Positions 24,401 through 39,400 of a stretch of 64,000 nt of DNA are shown here, in pieces. Each line of letters opens with the position of its first letter. Within the stretch, counting starts at the first letter, position 1. Source of the stretch: Sarcocystis neurona (lineage: Eukaryota; Apicomplexa; Conoidasida; Eucoccidiorida; Sarcocystidae). The translations under genes were made by a program, and so were the position numbers. A model generated the notes under the pieces. That model was given only the letters and a program-made list of their open reading frames with translations. It was not told the origin of the DNA and ran no database searches. The stretch covers positions 2,321,186 to 2,385,185 of the forward strand of contig KL647292.1 in NCBI GenBank assembly GCA_000727475.1, given 5' to 3'.

Positions 24401-27400
24401 ACAAAAGAAAACACGGCTGACCAGTTGTTTCCCCAGCAACTGCAGCAGAAGGAGAACTCACTCACAAAAGCTGCCTCTTGCCCAAGTTAGTGCCCGCCCC
24501 CCACCTTCTGCAACAAAAGCGCTGCTGCACATACGTACATACTTGCACACAAAAAAAGTGGTACTGCAAACTTTCAATGTACGCATGCCTGACATATAAG
24601 GCGCCACAGACAGCTGTTAGTACGGATGTTGCAATATATATATATATATTAGAGCCAGACGGGGAAACAGCAGAATAACAAGCACTGGTGCATCGCTGAG
24701 CGACATACATATATATATATATATATATATGTATACGTCGAGTAGAATCAGACGGGGAGACACCAGGAAAACAGGCGCTGATGCACCTCTTGGTCATATA
24801 TACATATATATATATATACTTATGTATATATACGTATGGGTAGTAGAATAAGACGAGTAGACACTAGAAACAAAAGCACTGGTTCACTTCTAAGCTACAC
24901 ATATACATATATATATGTATATAGCTAGGGGAGTCTTACGGGTAGACAACAGAAACAGAAGCACTGGTGCAGCACCTCTAAGCGATACACATATGCATAT
25001 ATTAGTGTTTGTGGAGATATGCAGGCTGTTCGTAGACGCTGAGAAGAGACAAGAAGTTATGTGCAGGAGAATCACTGCTTTGCGTCATTTGCTAGTCCAC
25101 CTGACGCAGACAGAAGCCGCGTTCTCCGCAAGAATACGCAGCGCCTGCGTTCCACGAAAGGCAAGCACTGCAACGAAAGCCAGCAGCAGCCGCAGCAGGG
25201 AAGCACCGCCACCACGGCACAGCAACTTCGTCAGCCGCGCTCATACTCGCACTTTTCCTCGCTACAACAAGACACGCATCCTTGCGCATATCCCTACACG
25301 CATGGACATACGAACAGACTCACACATATATATATATATATATTACATATTTACGGAGAATCGTACAATCTGACAGGAAGAAGGTGGTCAGAATGTCTAC
25401 CACGTCAGGAGAAATACACGTACGTGTGGAGTATATGTATGTCTGGCGAAGGGAGACAGCTGCAGCACACGGAAGGCGGTTCACTTCTTCTCCCCGTCGA
25501 TGACCTGCGCCGTCTCCGGGCCTCACACATACACATGTACGCAGCTCTCCTCTCTCATCTTTCACACCTGAATACAATTTATACATATATGTATATATTT
25601 ATATATCCTCGTGTTTGTCTGACATACATATATATGTAATGTCTCTCTGTGTGTCTTTACAGACATATATATATATAGCGCTCCAGATACATTTAAACAC
25701 ATGAAGATGTGAAGAAACACGAATCTATATAAGTGTCATACATATATATATATATATGCTTTACGACCTCATATATATGTATATATATATATATGTGAGC
25801 TTCATATATTTTATATTTTGTCCATACGAATTTCTATCTTCGCGTGTGTCTTGCTATTGAAAGGTGGATTGCTACGTAGCCTCCTGTCTCTGGTGTATAT
25901 TTCCAGCTGCAGCAGGAAAAACAGCGGTTGATCCCTCTTTTATGCACGTTTGCTGCAACAGCAGACCGCGGCAGCCCAGCAGGTGTCGTTCCATCTCGTC
26001 GGTCGACAAGTAGACGTTGAGACGAGCTCAGCACTTCGCCTCTGCCTTTTGCCAGTTTGTGGGTTGAGTTTTAGTTGCCAGCCTTCCTTCCTTTTTCTCT
26101 CCACGTTTTTCTTCTTCTTCTGGCGGGCGGGGTGTGCACGACTTACCGCCGTGAGGACGGCGCTTCTCTGCGGGTGGGCGCCGTTCAGCAGCACCAGCAG
26201 CAGGGACAAAGAAAGAGCTGCCGCCAGCTGCAGCAGCTGTACGGGTTGTTGTCACTACGCAGCAAAAAGCAGCTGAGTCGCATCCTCCTGGCGCTGCTGC
26301 TGCAGCAGCTGCAGCTGCTTGATCCTGGGGGCGAGGGGTGCGTTTGTGACTTGAAGCGTTTTGCCGCTCGTGCAACCCGGGCCCCGTTGCAGCAGCAGCA
26401 GGATCGGCCAGAGACGCAACTGCTGCAGCTGCACCGACTCTGCTGTTGGCTGCCGAATGGAAAGTGGCTGCGGAAAGACTGGGGGATGTAGTCGTCGTAG
26501 TAGCAGGAGTAGCACAGGCAGCAGCAGACGCCGTGCCAGCAGCAGACGCCGCGCCAGCACCAGCTTCGTCTCGGCCTTCTGCTGCTGCAGACGCAGAGGA
26601 CGTGTGCAGCTCGTAGGCGGGGGAAGCACGACGCAGAGGCGCCCGCAGGCTGCTGCGAGTCCCCGGCTTGACGGCACTAGCAGCAGCAGTGGGGATCGCG
26701 CTGCTGGCGGGGGGAGGGCACAGCGCTGCGGTTGCTCTATACGCGAGGTCTTCTAAAGCATCGAAGAAGTGCGAGAATACCTGCGGTGTCCCCCGGACAG
26801 AAACAAAACAGCAGCAGCAGCAAAGCTGGAGCAGGGGCTGCAGCGACGGATGACTGCCGCAGCCCAACGCAGCAGCAGCAGCGCATCCCGCCTGTCAAGA
26901 AGCCAAGTGGCACAGAGAGGAGTGCGCAGCAGCGACAGCAGCAGACCACCGGCATGTCCAGCCGCTGCAGCAAGAGGGAAATCAAGAAACGCTTGACAAA
27001 CGGGGACGGGTCTGGGTGACAGCAGCAAAAGGACCCAGCATACAGCAGCAGGAACAGGCAGCGGCAGTTGTTGCTCCTTGGCGGAGCAGCCGCAGCATCG
27101 GCAGCACAGACCCGCCAGCATAGCAGCAGCACACCACCGGTTCCAACTGCGAGGAAGGCAGAAGGTCGGCATCAGCAAAGCAGATGGCAGCAGATTTCCT
27201 TGTCAGAGAAGTCAAGGCAGCACCAGCCGCAGAAGCAGCCGCAAAAGCAGCCGCAGCAGCTGCAGAAGCAGCAGCCGCAGCCGCAGCAGGAGCAGCCGCA
27301 GCCGCAGCAGCAGCACCAGCGAGCACATCAGTAGCGACCGCAGCAGCGGCAGCCACAGCAGTAGCAATCACAGCAACAGCAGCAGCCAGTGATTCAAAGA

Positions 27401-30400
27401 AAGGCGGCGTGTCCGGCGAGCACAGACGCCAACGCCGTTTCCTCTGGAGCCGCTACGCGTTGTGGGCTGGCACGCGCGAGCAACAGCGGGGCAGCAGCGG
27501 GAAATATCTCGAGCGCAGACGCTTGCCTGTTCTCCGTTTACTGGTCGAATATCTATCCACACTCACGTGCACACATAAATTCATATACACGTACACACAC
27601 GTATATGTATGGACATTTCCGTGTGTAACTACATCTACATATATCAGCAGGAAAGACCTAGGATGCAGGCTACTGCCTGCTGCAGCTTTATATTACGCAC
27701 CAGCATTTCTATTCACATACACAAGCAGACACACATATACATATACGTGTATACGTATACGTATAAGCAAATACGTTAACTATACGCACATATATACATA
27801 TGCTGCTATACATGTATAGCAGCGTGAAGCGTCTGGGACGCGCAGATCCTTGCCTGTTATACAGTTGCTCTTCTTTTAGTGGAAGGTCCTCTTCACACAC
27901 ATGTGTGTACACAGATGTCGTTATACGTCTACATATATACGTACGTACGTATGTAAGTCGGCACGCTCCCGTCGATGCTACGGCGGCAGCACGGTATGCA
28001 GGCGGTCAGACAGACGGAAAAGGCAGAGCGCAGGACTCTGTGCAGCCTGCAGAAGAAGAAGCAACGTGAGGCCAGCAAGGGAAGAGAGAGAACAGCAGCA
28101 GCAAAGACAGGACGGAAGCACGAGAAGGCAGCGGAACAGAGCAGCACAGAGAAAGGGGGGCCGAGACAGTGTGGGGACTGCTATGGCGTGGGCTTCAGCA
28201 GCAGCAGAAGATACGACGTCATGCAGCTGCGCAGGGTGAATCGGTGGAAGACACACGTACACACAAATGTATGCAAGGTCTGTAAATACTCACGAATGTT
28301 GCGGGGAGAGTCTACACCCGAAGACGTGGGTGTGTTGACAGAGGAAGAAATCCGGGAAAGTGGCCACAAAAGTTCTGCACCCGCACGCACATATATATGT
28401 AGACGGAGAGAGAAGGCCAGGACGAACTGCATGGAAAGGCCTCACACACCAACGTACAGACAGCAATGCAGCAAGGGACTAAAAAACGAAAATGCCCCAT
28501 CCACGTAGAGGTAAACATACGGACCTACGGCGTGGTGCATGCATCTGCGTCTCTACACACATATACATACGTGTATCTACACCGAACACCGGTGTACGCA
28601 CGTGTATATACAGGCACACATATATATGGATAATACATATATATATATATATATAAGTACGTGTACTTGCGTAAGGGAAGACGAAGAGACATCTACACAT
28701 ATAGCCATATATATATATATATGTAGATGGATATATATTGGTGGAGGACCGGCTTTACGCACAGGACGATTGGGGCACCTCCACGTGTACATATATATGT
28801 ATGTATGTATGTATATGCATGTATGTATGTACGTATGTATGTATGTATATGTGTGTATGTATATGCATGTATGTATATGTATGTATGTATATGTACGTAT
28901 GTATATGTATGTATGTATGTACATGTATGTATGTATGTATGTGTGCATGTATGTATATACGTCAGAGCAACATACAGGGCTACTCGTCTAGATGCACGCG
29001 TACGTATTCCTGTACGTCTCGATAGAGAATCACCGGCTTTAGAAACACGTCTACGGACGCCCACACAGGAGCAGAACGCGTGTCTCTCTGCGCCTGTTGC
29101 CATAACAACGAAGAAAGCAGCAGCAGTCCACCTGCGTCCCCGCCCCGAGGAGCCCGTCGGCCGTCAAGAGAGGGTGATATTCGTACCGCAGCTCCTGCGT
29201 TGCCGTAGCAGCACGTCATAGACGCAGCAGCAGTTCCTCTGCCTCGCACTGCTGCGCGCAGCTGCTGTCCTGTCTCTGCGCCCGGAACGGCCCCAGGAGC
29301 AGCACGAACGTTGGCTCCCAGTTCCGCCCACCTGGTCCTGCAGCAGTAGTCTTCTCGGTGCTGCTCCTGCTGCCGTTGCTGCTCCTGTTGGTCCCACTTC
29401 TTCTCCCATCTGCCATCAGTCGTCTTGTCGCCGCTGCTGGCACAGCTGCTGCAGGTGTCGCTCCCGGCCGCCGCCCCACGGCTGCTGCTTCTGCCTCTGC
29501 ACGTGTACATCTGCATGCTCCTGCTGCCCTGGGTACTGCGGCGGCTACGGTTGCTGCTCCTGTAGTACTCGCATGCGAAGTTGAACAGTTCAGGCGTTGC
29601 GTACTCACCCATGACCCAGCAAAGCAGCTGCGCCATCGCAGCCCCACGAGGCGTCAGGTGTACGTACACCGCGTGAAGGATGTGCCGATGTAGGGACACC
29701 ACGAGAAAGGGAAAGCGTTGCAGAAGCTGCGCGATGCTGCTAATAAACAACTGGTGCAGCGCATTTAAGTAGGAACGCACCGGGCAAAGCACCAGGAACC
29801 TCTCCAGCAGCACCTGCAGTACTCTCCCTGCAAGAAAGAGGAAGCACACAAAAGACATGCACACGGTGCTGTTGCGGTTTCCGCGCTGCTGCTGTTGCTG
29901 CTTCCGCGCCGTTGCTGTTGCTGCTTCTGTGCTGCTGCTGTTGCTGCTGCTGTGGCTGCTTCTGCGCTGCTGCTGTTGCTGCTTCCGCGCTGCTGCTCTT
30001 GCTGTTGTTCGGGCGACTGCTGCTGCGAGTGGGGCGTCTTTGGCGCTGCTGCGGGTGCTGCTGCTGCCTACAGGTTGAGGGCTGGCCGCACACGTGGGGC
30101 CCGCTGACCCACCCTGCCGTGTGTATAGCGCTGCCAGAAGAAATGTCACGGGTATACACGCCGCTGCTGCTGCTTATTCTTCTTCGTAGGTGGTTTTGGC
30201 TGCTGCTGGTGGTGCGCCATGGTCACGCAGACAAAAGAGGACCCCGGCGCAACGATTGGTCGCGACGGACTGCTGGAGCTGCTTCTTCAACAGAAAAACT
30301 TCCTTCCGCTGGTAAATGAATTTGTGGAGCGGCTCACACGCATATATATATATATATGTCTTCTCCTCTCCGTCTTCCTCACTCTGCGCCCATATATACG

Positions 30401-33400
30401 TATACGCATATATACGTACATCCATGTATCATTGCTGATGTTCCGTCCTGTGGCCTGAGGCGTAGGTGCGTATGCTTTTGCGCATGCCGAATGAATACTG
30501 CAGCAGCCCTGGAGGACGGCCAGCCGCTGTCCCGTACCCACTGCAGACGAGCAGCAAGTCTGCAGTCGGCTAAGCCCCCACAGCAGCAGCAGCAGCAGGA
30601 AGACCGGCATGCAGAACAGCGGCCACGGGAGTCGCAGCAGCAGCAGTCGGCAGAATCGCAGCAGCAGCAGCACCAGACGCGAAGGGTAACAGGGACTTGC
30701 CAGTCGAGAAAGGAGAGCCTCTACGTAGAATCAGCTGCAGATGGAGCTGCAGAGGCGCGGGAACGCTTCTACATGCAGCAGCAACTCGCGCCGTTGTAGG
30801 CAGCCTCCTGCATCACACAGCGCCAAGAGAAAGCAGCGACAGCAGCTGACCACTGCGCCGCCCGTTTACACAAGCTCTGAGTTCTCCTAGTACGACACAG
30901 CTGTATACATATACACACGAAGGAGTACCACTTACAAACACATATATATATACATACATACATATTTGGGCATATAAATCTATCTATATATATATATATA
31001 TACACGTACATACGTACATATACATACACATGCTTAGAAAGCTTCCGGCTCTTCGGCAACCCTACACAAATATATACAAACATATATATATATGGCCATA
31101 CGCATATATTTATATATATATACATACACATATATATATATATATATCTATATATAAATATACATGAATATATATATATATAAATATACATATATATATA
31201 TATACATGTACAGATGCACATACGGTGTTGTTGGTTTATATGCAAGAAGGCGCGCTCATTGGTGGAAGTCTTTTGCTCCCGTTTTCTACCGCTGCAGCGA
31301 GGTCCACCTACACATGTCTACATATATATGAAGTAATATGGGGATACATATCTACGTACATGTGCACATACATTTCTTTTCCCTTCCTCTCTACCTCTCT
31401 CTACACCTCCAGAGAAGTCGTTTATCTATACACATGTACGTATATATAAAACGTATACAAATCTACGTACATACATATATATATTTTCTCCTGTTTCTCT
31501 CTCTATAAATGTATATATATATACACATGTGTGTGTATACCTCCAGAGGATTTGCAGGCTGCGAATGGCTTCGGCACGATCCTGACGGCGGTCCCAAATG
31601 ACGTGTGGATCACCTGCAGCGCACGTGCAGAGCAGGAGCAGCAGCAGGCGTAGCAAGTGGCAGCAGAAACGCAGAGAGAGACATGCAGAGTGCACACGTA
31701 GGATAGCAGCAGCAGACGCCGGCGACGCAGCACTCGAAGACGCAGCAGAAGCGGCGGCGGCAGCTCAGAAAGAGGAGGCGGCAACGCAGCAGGACAAGAG
31801 AATAAGCAGCCGCCGAGGGAGAAGACGGGAGAGGCAGCAGCAGCTGCAGTCGAAGAAGACGACGGAGCAGCAAGACGACAGGCAGACGAAGCCCTCCCGG
31901 TTCTGTCGCGGAAAGGAAGCAGCAGCACCGACGCAGAGGGGTAGAAGCTGCAGGAGGGGAAGATAAAGCAGCAGCAACAGTAGAGAAGCAGTGACAGACG
32001 CCGAGGCTGAGCAACAGAGCAAGAAGAAGCTGCGGAACGATTGTGGGCCAGCAGTCACCGTCGGAAGCAGCAGCAGCAGAAATCGTAGCGTTGGCTGAGA
32101 GGCAGCAGCAGGGGAAGCAAGAAGCAGGTGACTACTGTGCGCAGGTAACGTGTAGCCGAAGAAGCCGGAGTGGGGCGGAAGCACGAGCAGCACAGGAGGA
32201 AATTCGGCAAAACAGACAGCAGTAGGGAAGACTGGACGAGAACAGGAAAACCACCAGCAGCAGCGCTTCATCGAAAGAAGGAGCGGCACCACGGAGTTGC
32301 AAAAGCGACACCAGCACGGGGACAGAGACAGCAGGAGACAAGACAGCAGCGGATGACACGCCAGTAGAGCAGAGGGGACAGCGCGAAAGAGACAGCAGCG
32401 GAAGACATATGGCAGTGGTGGGCAGGAGACTGTAGCACAGAAAGAACTGCAGCAGAAGTGACGCAGTGGGACAGACAGCAGCAGCAGTCAATAGAGCGAA
32501 GCAAAAGAGGTGCACGCAGAGGCAGGGTACAAGGCCCCCCAGAGCAGCAACAGCAGACGCTCGAGGAGGAGGAGAAGCGTCGTCAAACGCACACTGCTTC
32601 GCAGCAGTCGACGTAGAAGAAAAGTCGCAGCCGGGCGAGAACGAATAAGAATAGCCGTGGCTGTTAGATAGTCGAGCAGCAGGGCAGAAGCTCAGGAAAA
32701 GGCCAGGAGCACCGGCAAGAGAAGGAGAAGCATCGGAGCAGCAGGAGTGAGTCGACGAGGAGACGCGATGCAGAACCGGGTGTTGGCAGGCGGCAGCAAC
32801 AGCAGCAGCATCAAAGAGTGACGCCGACCGTACCTGCTTCATTGCGGAAGAAAAACTCCTGCAAAGAGCGGAAGAAGCGGCCCCTGCTTTCACCGACAGC
32901 AGCAGCTGCTGCAGCTGCAGCAGCAGAAGAAGCAGCAGCAACAGCCGCAGCCGTCGCAGAGGTCGGCGACCCGTTGCGACACACCGGCGTCCGGCCGCTA
33001 GGGCTACTGCGGCCCAGTGTCTGCTCTGCTGCTGCTCCTGCGGCAGCAGCTGCTGCAGCGTAGCGGGCCATTGAGGCCCAAGAAGGAGGACCCCCCTGTG
33101 ACGCTGCTGCTGCGGCTGCTGCCTGCTGGTCGTAGCGCTCCAGCACAGCAGCAGCAAGTGGCAGGTCCAGCAGCGCATGCAGCACGTCCACCGATGTGTC
33201 CTCATTCAGCTGTACGCACGAGAAGCAGAAGGCGCTCAAGTGCACCAGCAACATGCGTACAGCAACATACAGAAGATTGCAGCACGCACACGATGGCGCG
33301 GCAGCAAACTGCTCCTGCAGTCGACTCGCATGTGGACCTCCGCTCCACGAGATATACTGCTACGTTTCTCCCACATATATAGACATATATATAGGTGTAC

Positions 33401-36400
33401 CCACGGACATATATACTTATATCTATATACTCATACACACATACATACGTACAGATACACATACATTCATACATACATGCGCACATACATATATACATAC
33501 ATGCACGCGTACACACATACATATACACGCATACACATACATACATACACACACATACATACACATACATGCAGGTATACTTACACAGACAGATACACTC
33601 CTTCATAAATATATATATATATAGATATATATATTCGTCTGGTCTGTGTATGCTGGTGGGCAACAAAACTGTATGTTGCTGCTGAGTTTGCAGCAGGGCT
33701 GGGGAACGAGTGCTGGAGCAGCAGAAATATGGCAGCAGCAGCCGTCTGGGTGCGCCGGGAGAACTGCATCACGGCTCCAGCGCTAAACGTGCTGTGGAGC
33801 AGCTGGTAATCCCGGAACAGCAACAGCAGCAGCAGCAGCTGCCTGCTGGACGTGGGCAGCGTCCACACAGAGGCAGCACCGCAGCAGTATCGCTGCAACA
33901 GCAGCAGCAGCGAGGAAGAGTCGCAACAGCGGACACAAGGACTGCAGCAGCAGAATCTTCTTCAAGGAGGAGCCGCGGACACTGCGTTTCACAGCTTGCA
34001 GGAGCAGCAGATACATTGCATGAGCAGCAGGAGATATACTTCAGCAATAGCGGCACACACACTCTACCAGCAGCAAATACACTGCAGCAGCAGCAGCAAA
34101 TACACTGCAGCAGCAGCAGCCGATACACTGCAGCAGCAGGAGCTGATACACTACAGCAGCAGAAGCAAGCACATTGCAGCGGCAGAAGCAAGTACATTGC
34201 AGCAGCAAGTGCAACGCACAAGCAGCAGCAGCAGCAAGTACGCTGCGGCAGCAGCAGGTCCACTGCACCAAAAGCGGCAGCTGGTTCACTGCAGCAGCAG
34301 CATATCCACTGCAGCAGTCGAAGCAGCAGGTAGACTGCAGCACACATATTTATGTGTACAGACATATGTGCATATATATATATATGTACATATATTTATA
34401 TATGTACATATATATTTATGCGTCAACAGTAGGTGTCCAAGACACAGAGAAGAAGGCAGCGTGCGACGCCCTCTCGGGGAGTCTTGACACATAACGGGAG
34501 GGCTCGGAGAAAGATATACATCCGTCTGCTCTCACTTCACCAGAAACTGGAGGGCAATAGAAATATATATATATATACATATATATATATACATACAGAT
34601 CTTTGTATACATTTATATATACACACACACACATATGGATGTATATATATATATATATACACGCTTCTCCTCTCGCTTATCCAGAAATATATATGTGTAT
34701 ATACATACATATACACACTTTTCTGCTTTAGTTTTACCAAAACAGGGAAGCAAAATATTAACATATATATATGGATATGGCACACATATATAAGTAGACT
34801 CCTCTGCTGCCTTTACCGGCTTTCTGTATCTCTCTATATGTATATATACAGGTTCGCGCAGGCATACGTATGTGTTGTCCTGGTGCATGCAAAGGCGCAT
34901 GCGTACAAACACACATAGACACGTGTATGTATATTTTCACGTGTACACGCGCACATGCAAAAACACCCACATCCTGAAGACATGAACGAACTTATACACA
35001 TATACAAATATATATAAGATATACATATATATATATATATATGCAGTTGTTCAAGACTGCGAGGAGAAGAAAGGAGAGGGGAGATCTGTGCACACACAGA
35101 GAGGACTGCAGACGACAGAGCGACTTACGATAGCAGGCAGCAGCTGCTGCAGCAGGGGACCCGTTGCTCGTGGGTGGTACGCGACGACTTTGAAAATAAC
35201 CGGGTAGAACCTGCAAGTCCACGCATGCTTCCATCTTTACGTGTACATATGTAGTGAGAGACAGACAGAAGGCGAAAAAGGCGGACTGACACGTACTGCA
35301 TGCAGGCTTCGCCAGCAGATTCGCCCCTCTGTCTCTTTGCTGTCTGCCGAGAATGCCAAGGGCGACGGGGGACAAGACACACACACAGACACATTGCGGA
35401 AGACCAACAGGAAGCCGAAGATGGAAGCGACGGACGGACACAAAACGCAGCAGGAGGGGCCGAAGCCAACTAATTCTTTGTATACACACGCCTGTGTCTT
35501 CCCACCTATCTATATATACGTATATATATGTAATGTATATGTATGCATACATCGCTGTGTGTGTCTTTATACAGGCGAAATAGATTGAAAGAAGAGAAGA
35601 AATGGTGAAGGAGGCACGTTGGGAATTATTCTCGCAGACACCCATACGCATGGAACCACGTCGTTCCGATCTTTCTCTCTCTATATATACATCTATCTAC
35701 ATCTACATACATTTATATATAAATGCATGTGTATGTACACGTATTTGTTTACCGCCTTAGGGCTGTATAGGCGCAACACATATACTCACGTACGTCAGTA
35801 AAATCGGATAACACTTACGAATTGACAGCTCGACAGGAAGCCGTCAGCAAGAGCTGATGTAGATATATCGGCTCACACGCATTTATATATATGAGGGGCG
35901 AGTATTGATAATATACATATATATGTTTCATAATTGCGAGTATATGTGTTGCAGTTCATTGCAGGAGTATAGCTCCACGTCTGAATGTTGGGAGGAAGGC
36001 GTGCGCCTGGCTCTGGCGAGAGTATGGGCCGGAGTCCTGAGATGCTGGACTGCTGCTTGCAGTGCTTCTTGCCTGGTGAAGAGCGACGTGCGAGTAGACA
36101 GTTCGGCAATATTCCCAACAAGAAAAGAAAGAGAGGAGGTGGCGAGAACAGGCAAACGATAATAGCGGGCAAGGTGCCGCACGAAGTGTCTCGTCAAATA
36201 CTCCAGGTCCAGTCCCTGCTGCTGCTGCTTGGGCCGTCGCTGCTCTGTTGGATGCTGCTGCTGCTCTTGGGACGGCTGTTGCAGCTGCACCTGCTGCTTC
36301 TGCGTCTGTGGCTGCTCCTCCCTCTGCTGCGTTTGGCGGTGGTCCTGGGCGTGGAGGTACGGCTGCGGCAGCTGCTCTTGTTGCCGCTGTTGAACCTGCT

Positions 36401-39400
36401 GCTGTTGCGTACACTGCTGCTGCAGCTGCTGGGGATGCTCCTGCTGGGGCTGTTGCCGCAGCTGCGTTGCCGCCTGCTCCTGCTGCTGCTGTAGCCGCAG
36501 GAAGAGTTGCTGTTCCTGCTGCTCTGCGTCTGAGGACTGCTGCTGTTCCTGCGATTCCTGGGGTGGCGGCTGCGGTCGCACGGACTGCTGCTGCTGCTGC
36601 GGCTGGAGAGGCTGGTGATGACGCAGCAAAAATTGAAAGGCAGCGACGACGAAAAATTGCGCGCCGCCTGCGGTCCCCCCTGCTGCTGGGCCTCCCCCTA
36701 CCGCGCGCCTAAAAGTCTGGTCAAGCATCAGCAGCCCGCAGCAGCGATCAGAAGAAAGAAAGATGGTAGACGAGCAGCTGCATGCGGAGAAAATCAAGCA
36801 GGGCGCTGGCGTCACGCGCAGCAGCAGAAGCAGCAGCCCACCTTAGCTTCATCAAGTCACACCTTGTTTATAAAAGAAACACGTAAAGAAGACTCTCTGG
36901 TGTACGTACACCCTAATCAATCGACCACATACCGGCTGAGTGGAAGATACATACTATACATACGCACATATTTATATATATTTATATATATATATGTCAC
37001 TTTCTCCATATATATGTATCTTTGCGTCTATACCTGCATTTACCTACATATGTGTACATATATATATATATATATGTATATATGTATATATTTGTTTATA
37101 TATATACATATATATAGATACATATAGACAGAGAGGCAGATATGTGTACTCGTACCGAAACGCGCGCACATGCTTTTACTCATATATATATATATATATA
37201 TGTATATACATATTCATATGTATAGCCAGACAGAGAGACCTGTACAGAATTTGATGCATATATATAATATATATTATATATGTATGTATCCGTATAGAAA
37301 CAGTTAAAGAGGACTTCTATATAGGTATAAATGTGTACCGGTGTGAAAGGCAGTAACACGATAGACACACGTGTAGAGAGATGTGTAGAACGTACACCTG
37401 CCTAGTAGTATATGCTGCTGGTAGCTGTAGCTATCCACATTCATATAAAGCGAGAGATGGCGCACTTTCCTATCGTCGCTGGCATTCTCGGTAGGGGCCT
37501 TACCTGGGCGACAGCAGCAAGAGCAGCAGGCAGGAACGCCGGCTTGATGCTGCAGATAAGATCCAGGACGCGCACAGCTTCAACAACAGCAGCATCCGAG
37601 AGCTGCCTCTCCCAAGCAGCAGCGCTGATGCTCGAGTGTTGGCCGAGTTTCATTTGCTCCCGCGCTTCGTCTGCGCCGCCTCCTCGTCCGACTCCGCCCC
37701 CTGCTCTGCTATTGCTTGCTACTCCTGTTGCTGCTGTTCTGTCGTATGCCTTCTCTGCTGCTGCAGCAGCCCACGTGCTGCTACGCGAGACAGTCGCACC
37801 GTCCGACTGCTCCTGTGTCTCTTCTCCTCCTTTTCCGCCTTCTCCTTCTTCCGACGAAACAGCAGCGGCAGTAGCAGCAGGCGGCTCGAGTAGAGAACTG
37901 CTGCTGCTGTGGCTGACGCTCTTCTTACCGCTGACGTGTGTGGTACTGCCGCTACCGTGCACGCTGCTCCTGCTACTGTTGCAGGCCTCGTCGCCGTGCT
38001 GCTGCCCTCCAACTCCCCTCCCGTCGCGGGCACTTGCCGCTACTGCAGCACGAGCTGCTGACGAGGACGGTGTCCCGCACTCTCTTCCTGCTGCTGCTTC
38101 TCTATCTCCTCTCCCTTTCGCTTCTTGCGTATCTGCTGCACCGGGTCCTCGCTCGCCGACGTAGCTGCTGCTGCTGCTGCGGGGGGCGATGCTGCCATGG
38201 GCGGTGCTGCCGCTGCTGTCGCGCTGCTGCCGCTGTGTCTGTCTCCGGCTCTGCTGCTGCGCGTGCCGTCGTCCCACCTGGTGCAGCACGCGTATGCACA
38301 CAGCAGCCGCAGCAGCAACAAACGCTTCTTCTGGCAGCTCGAGCTCCGGTCCACGCACAGCGCTTCGACATCTCAACAAGTGCTGCTGCAACCTCGCAGG
38401 CCTCTCCCGCTGCTGTACGTATATCTCCTCTTCCTGCCGTTGCTCTGGCAGAGGAGACGGCGAGAGCAGCTGCTGCTTCGTCTGTTCTTGCCCAGAAACT
38501 TGCGATTCTTGGTGCTGCTGCTGCTGGCGGGCGACGGGCGAGTGGACGTCTCGTTCCTTGACACACTGTCCTGCGTTTTTATGGCTCTCCTGCTTCTCTT
38601 TCTCGTCTGCTGCTCCTGCTGCTGCAAACGTCACTTCAGCGCCCTCTCCAGTAGAAAAAGACGTGTTCTGCTGTTGCAGGTGCTCCTCGTCCTCCTGGGG
38701 CAGTTGCCAGTGTTGCTGCATCTCACGCTCCTGCTGTTGCTGCCTACACGCCCAACGCACCGGCGCACCGCCACGCGCTGGAGGTAGAGGAGCCTGCACT
38801 GCTTCTCAGTATATTATCGAATCAAACGAAAAGTGCCTGCGGTAACACCCACCTTACTACCTATCTATCTGTCCCTCCACCTATCTATACACGTGCATGT
38901 ACGCAATCATATGTACATACATGTATATATATATCTTTATCTCTCGGTCTCTCTTTCTCTATTCATATACATATGTATATACACATATATAGGAAGTGTA
39001 CACGCGCACATAACCAGCGTAACATCTATCCATCTATCTGTCTCTCTACCTATCTATATACATATATATATACATATATGTACATATAAGCTTCTACGCA
39101 TATACACACATATGTGTATACATCTATATCTCTCGCGCTCTCTTCCTCGATACACCTACATATATATATATATATACGTGGAGTGCACACGCCAGAATAC
39201 ACACGTACGGGTAAATTTTCGATCATATGTAGGAGGAGAAGGTAGTCAAGAGGCAAGGATATACGCACATGGACGGCTTGATGTGCGTCACTAAAAGTGC
39301 ATGCATGCGTGACACGAGCAGAAAGTCACCATCCGTCCCCACACGAAGATCTCCCCACAACAGCACCTGCACTCGAAACTGACACATACATGTAAATGTA

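Noticed and set aside
30219..30799. Plus-strand gene starting MVTQTKEDPGATIGRD and ending in Gln-rich sequence
   Set aside because: It lies inside the AP5Z1 gene, overlaps exon G3 on the other strand, and exon G3 fits AP5Z1 in both similarity and phase.
32132..33205. 357-codon minus-strand frame
   Set aside because: It is a different frame from exon G over the same bases; the LHALLDLP match is only in the exon G frame.
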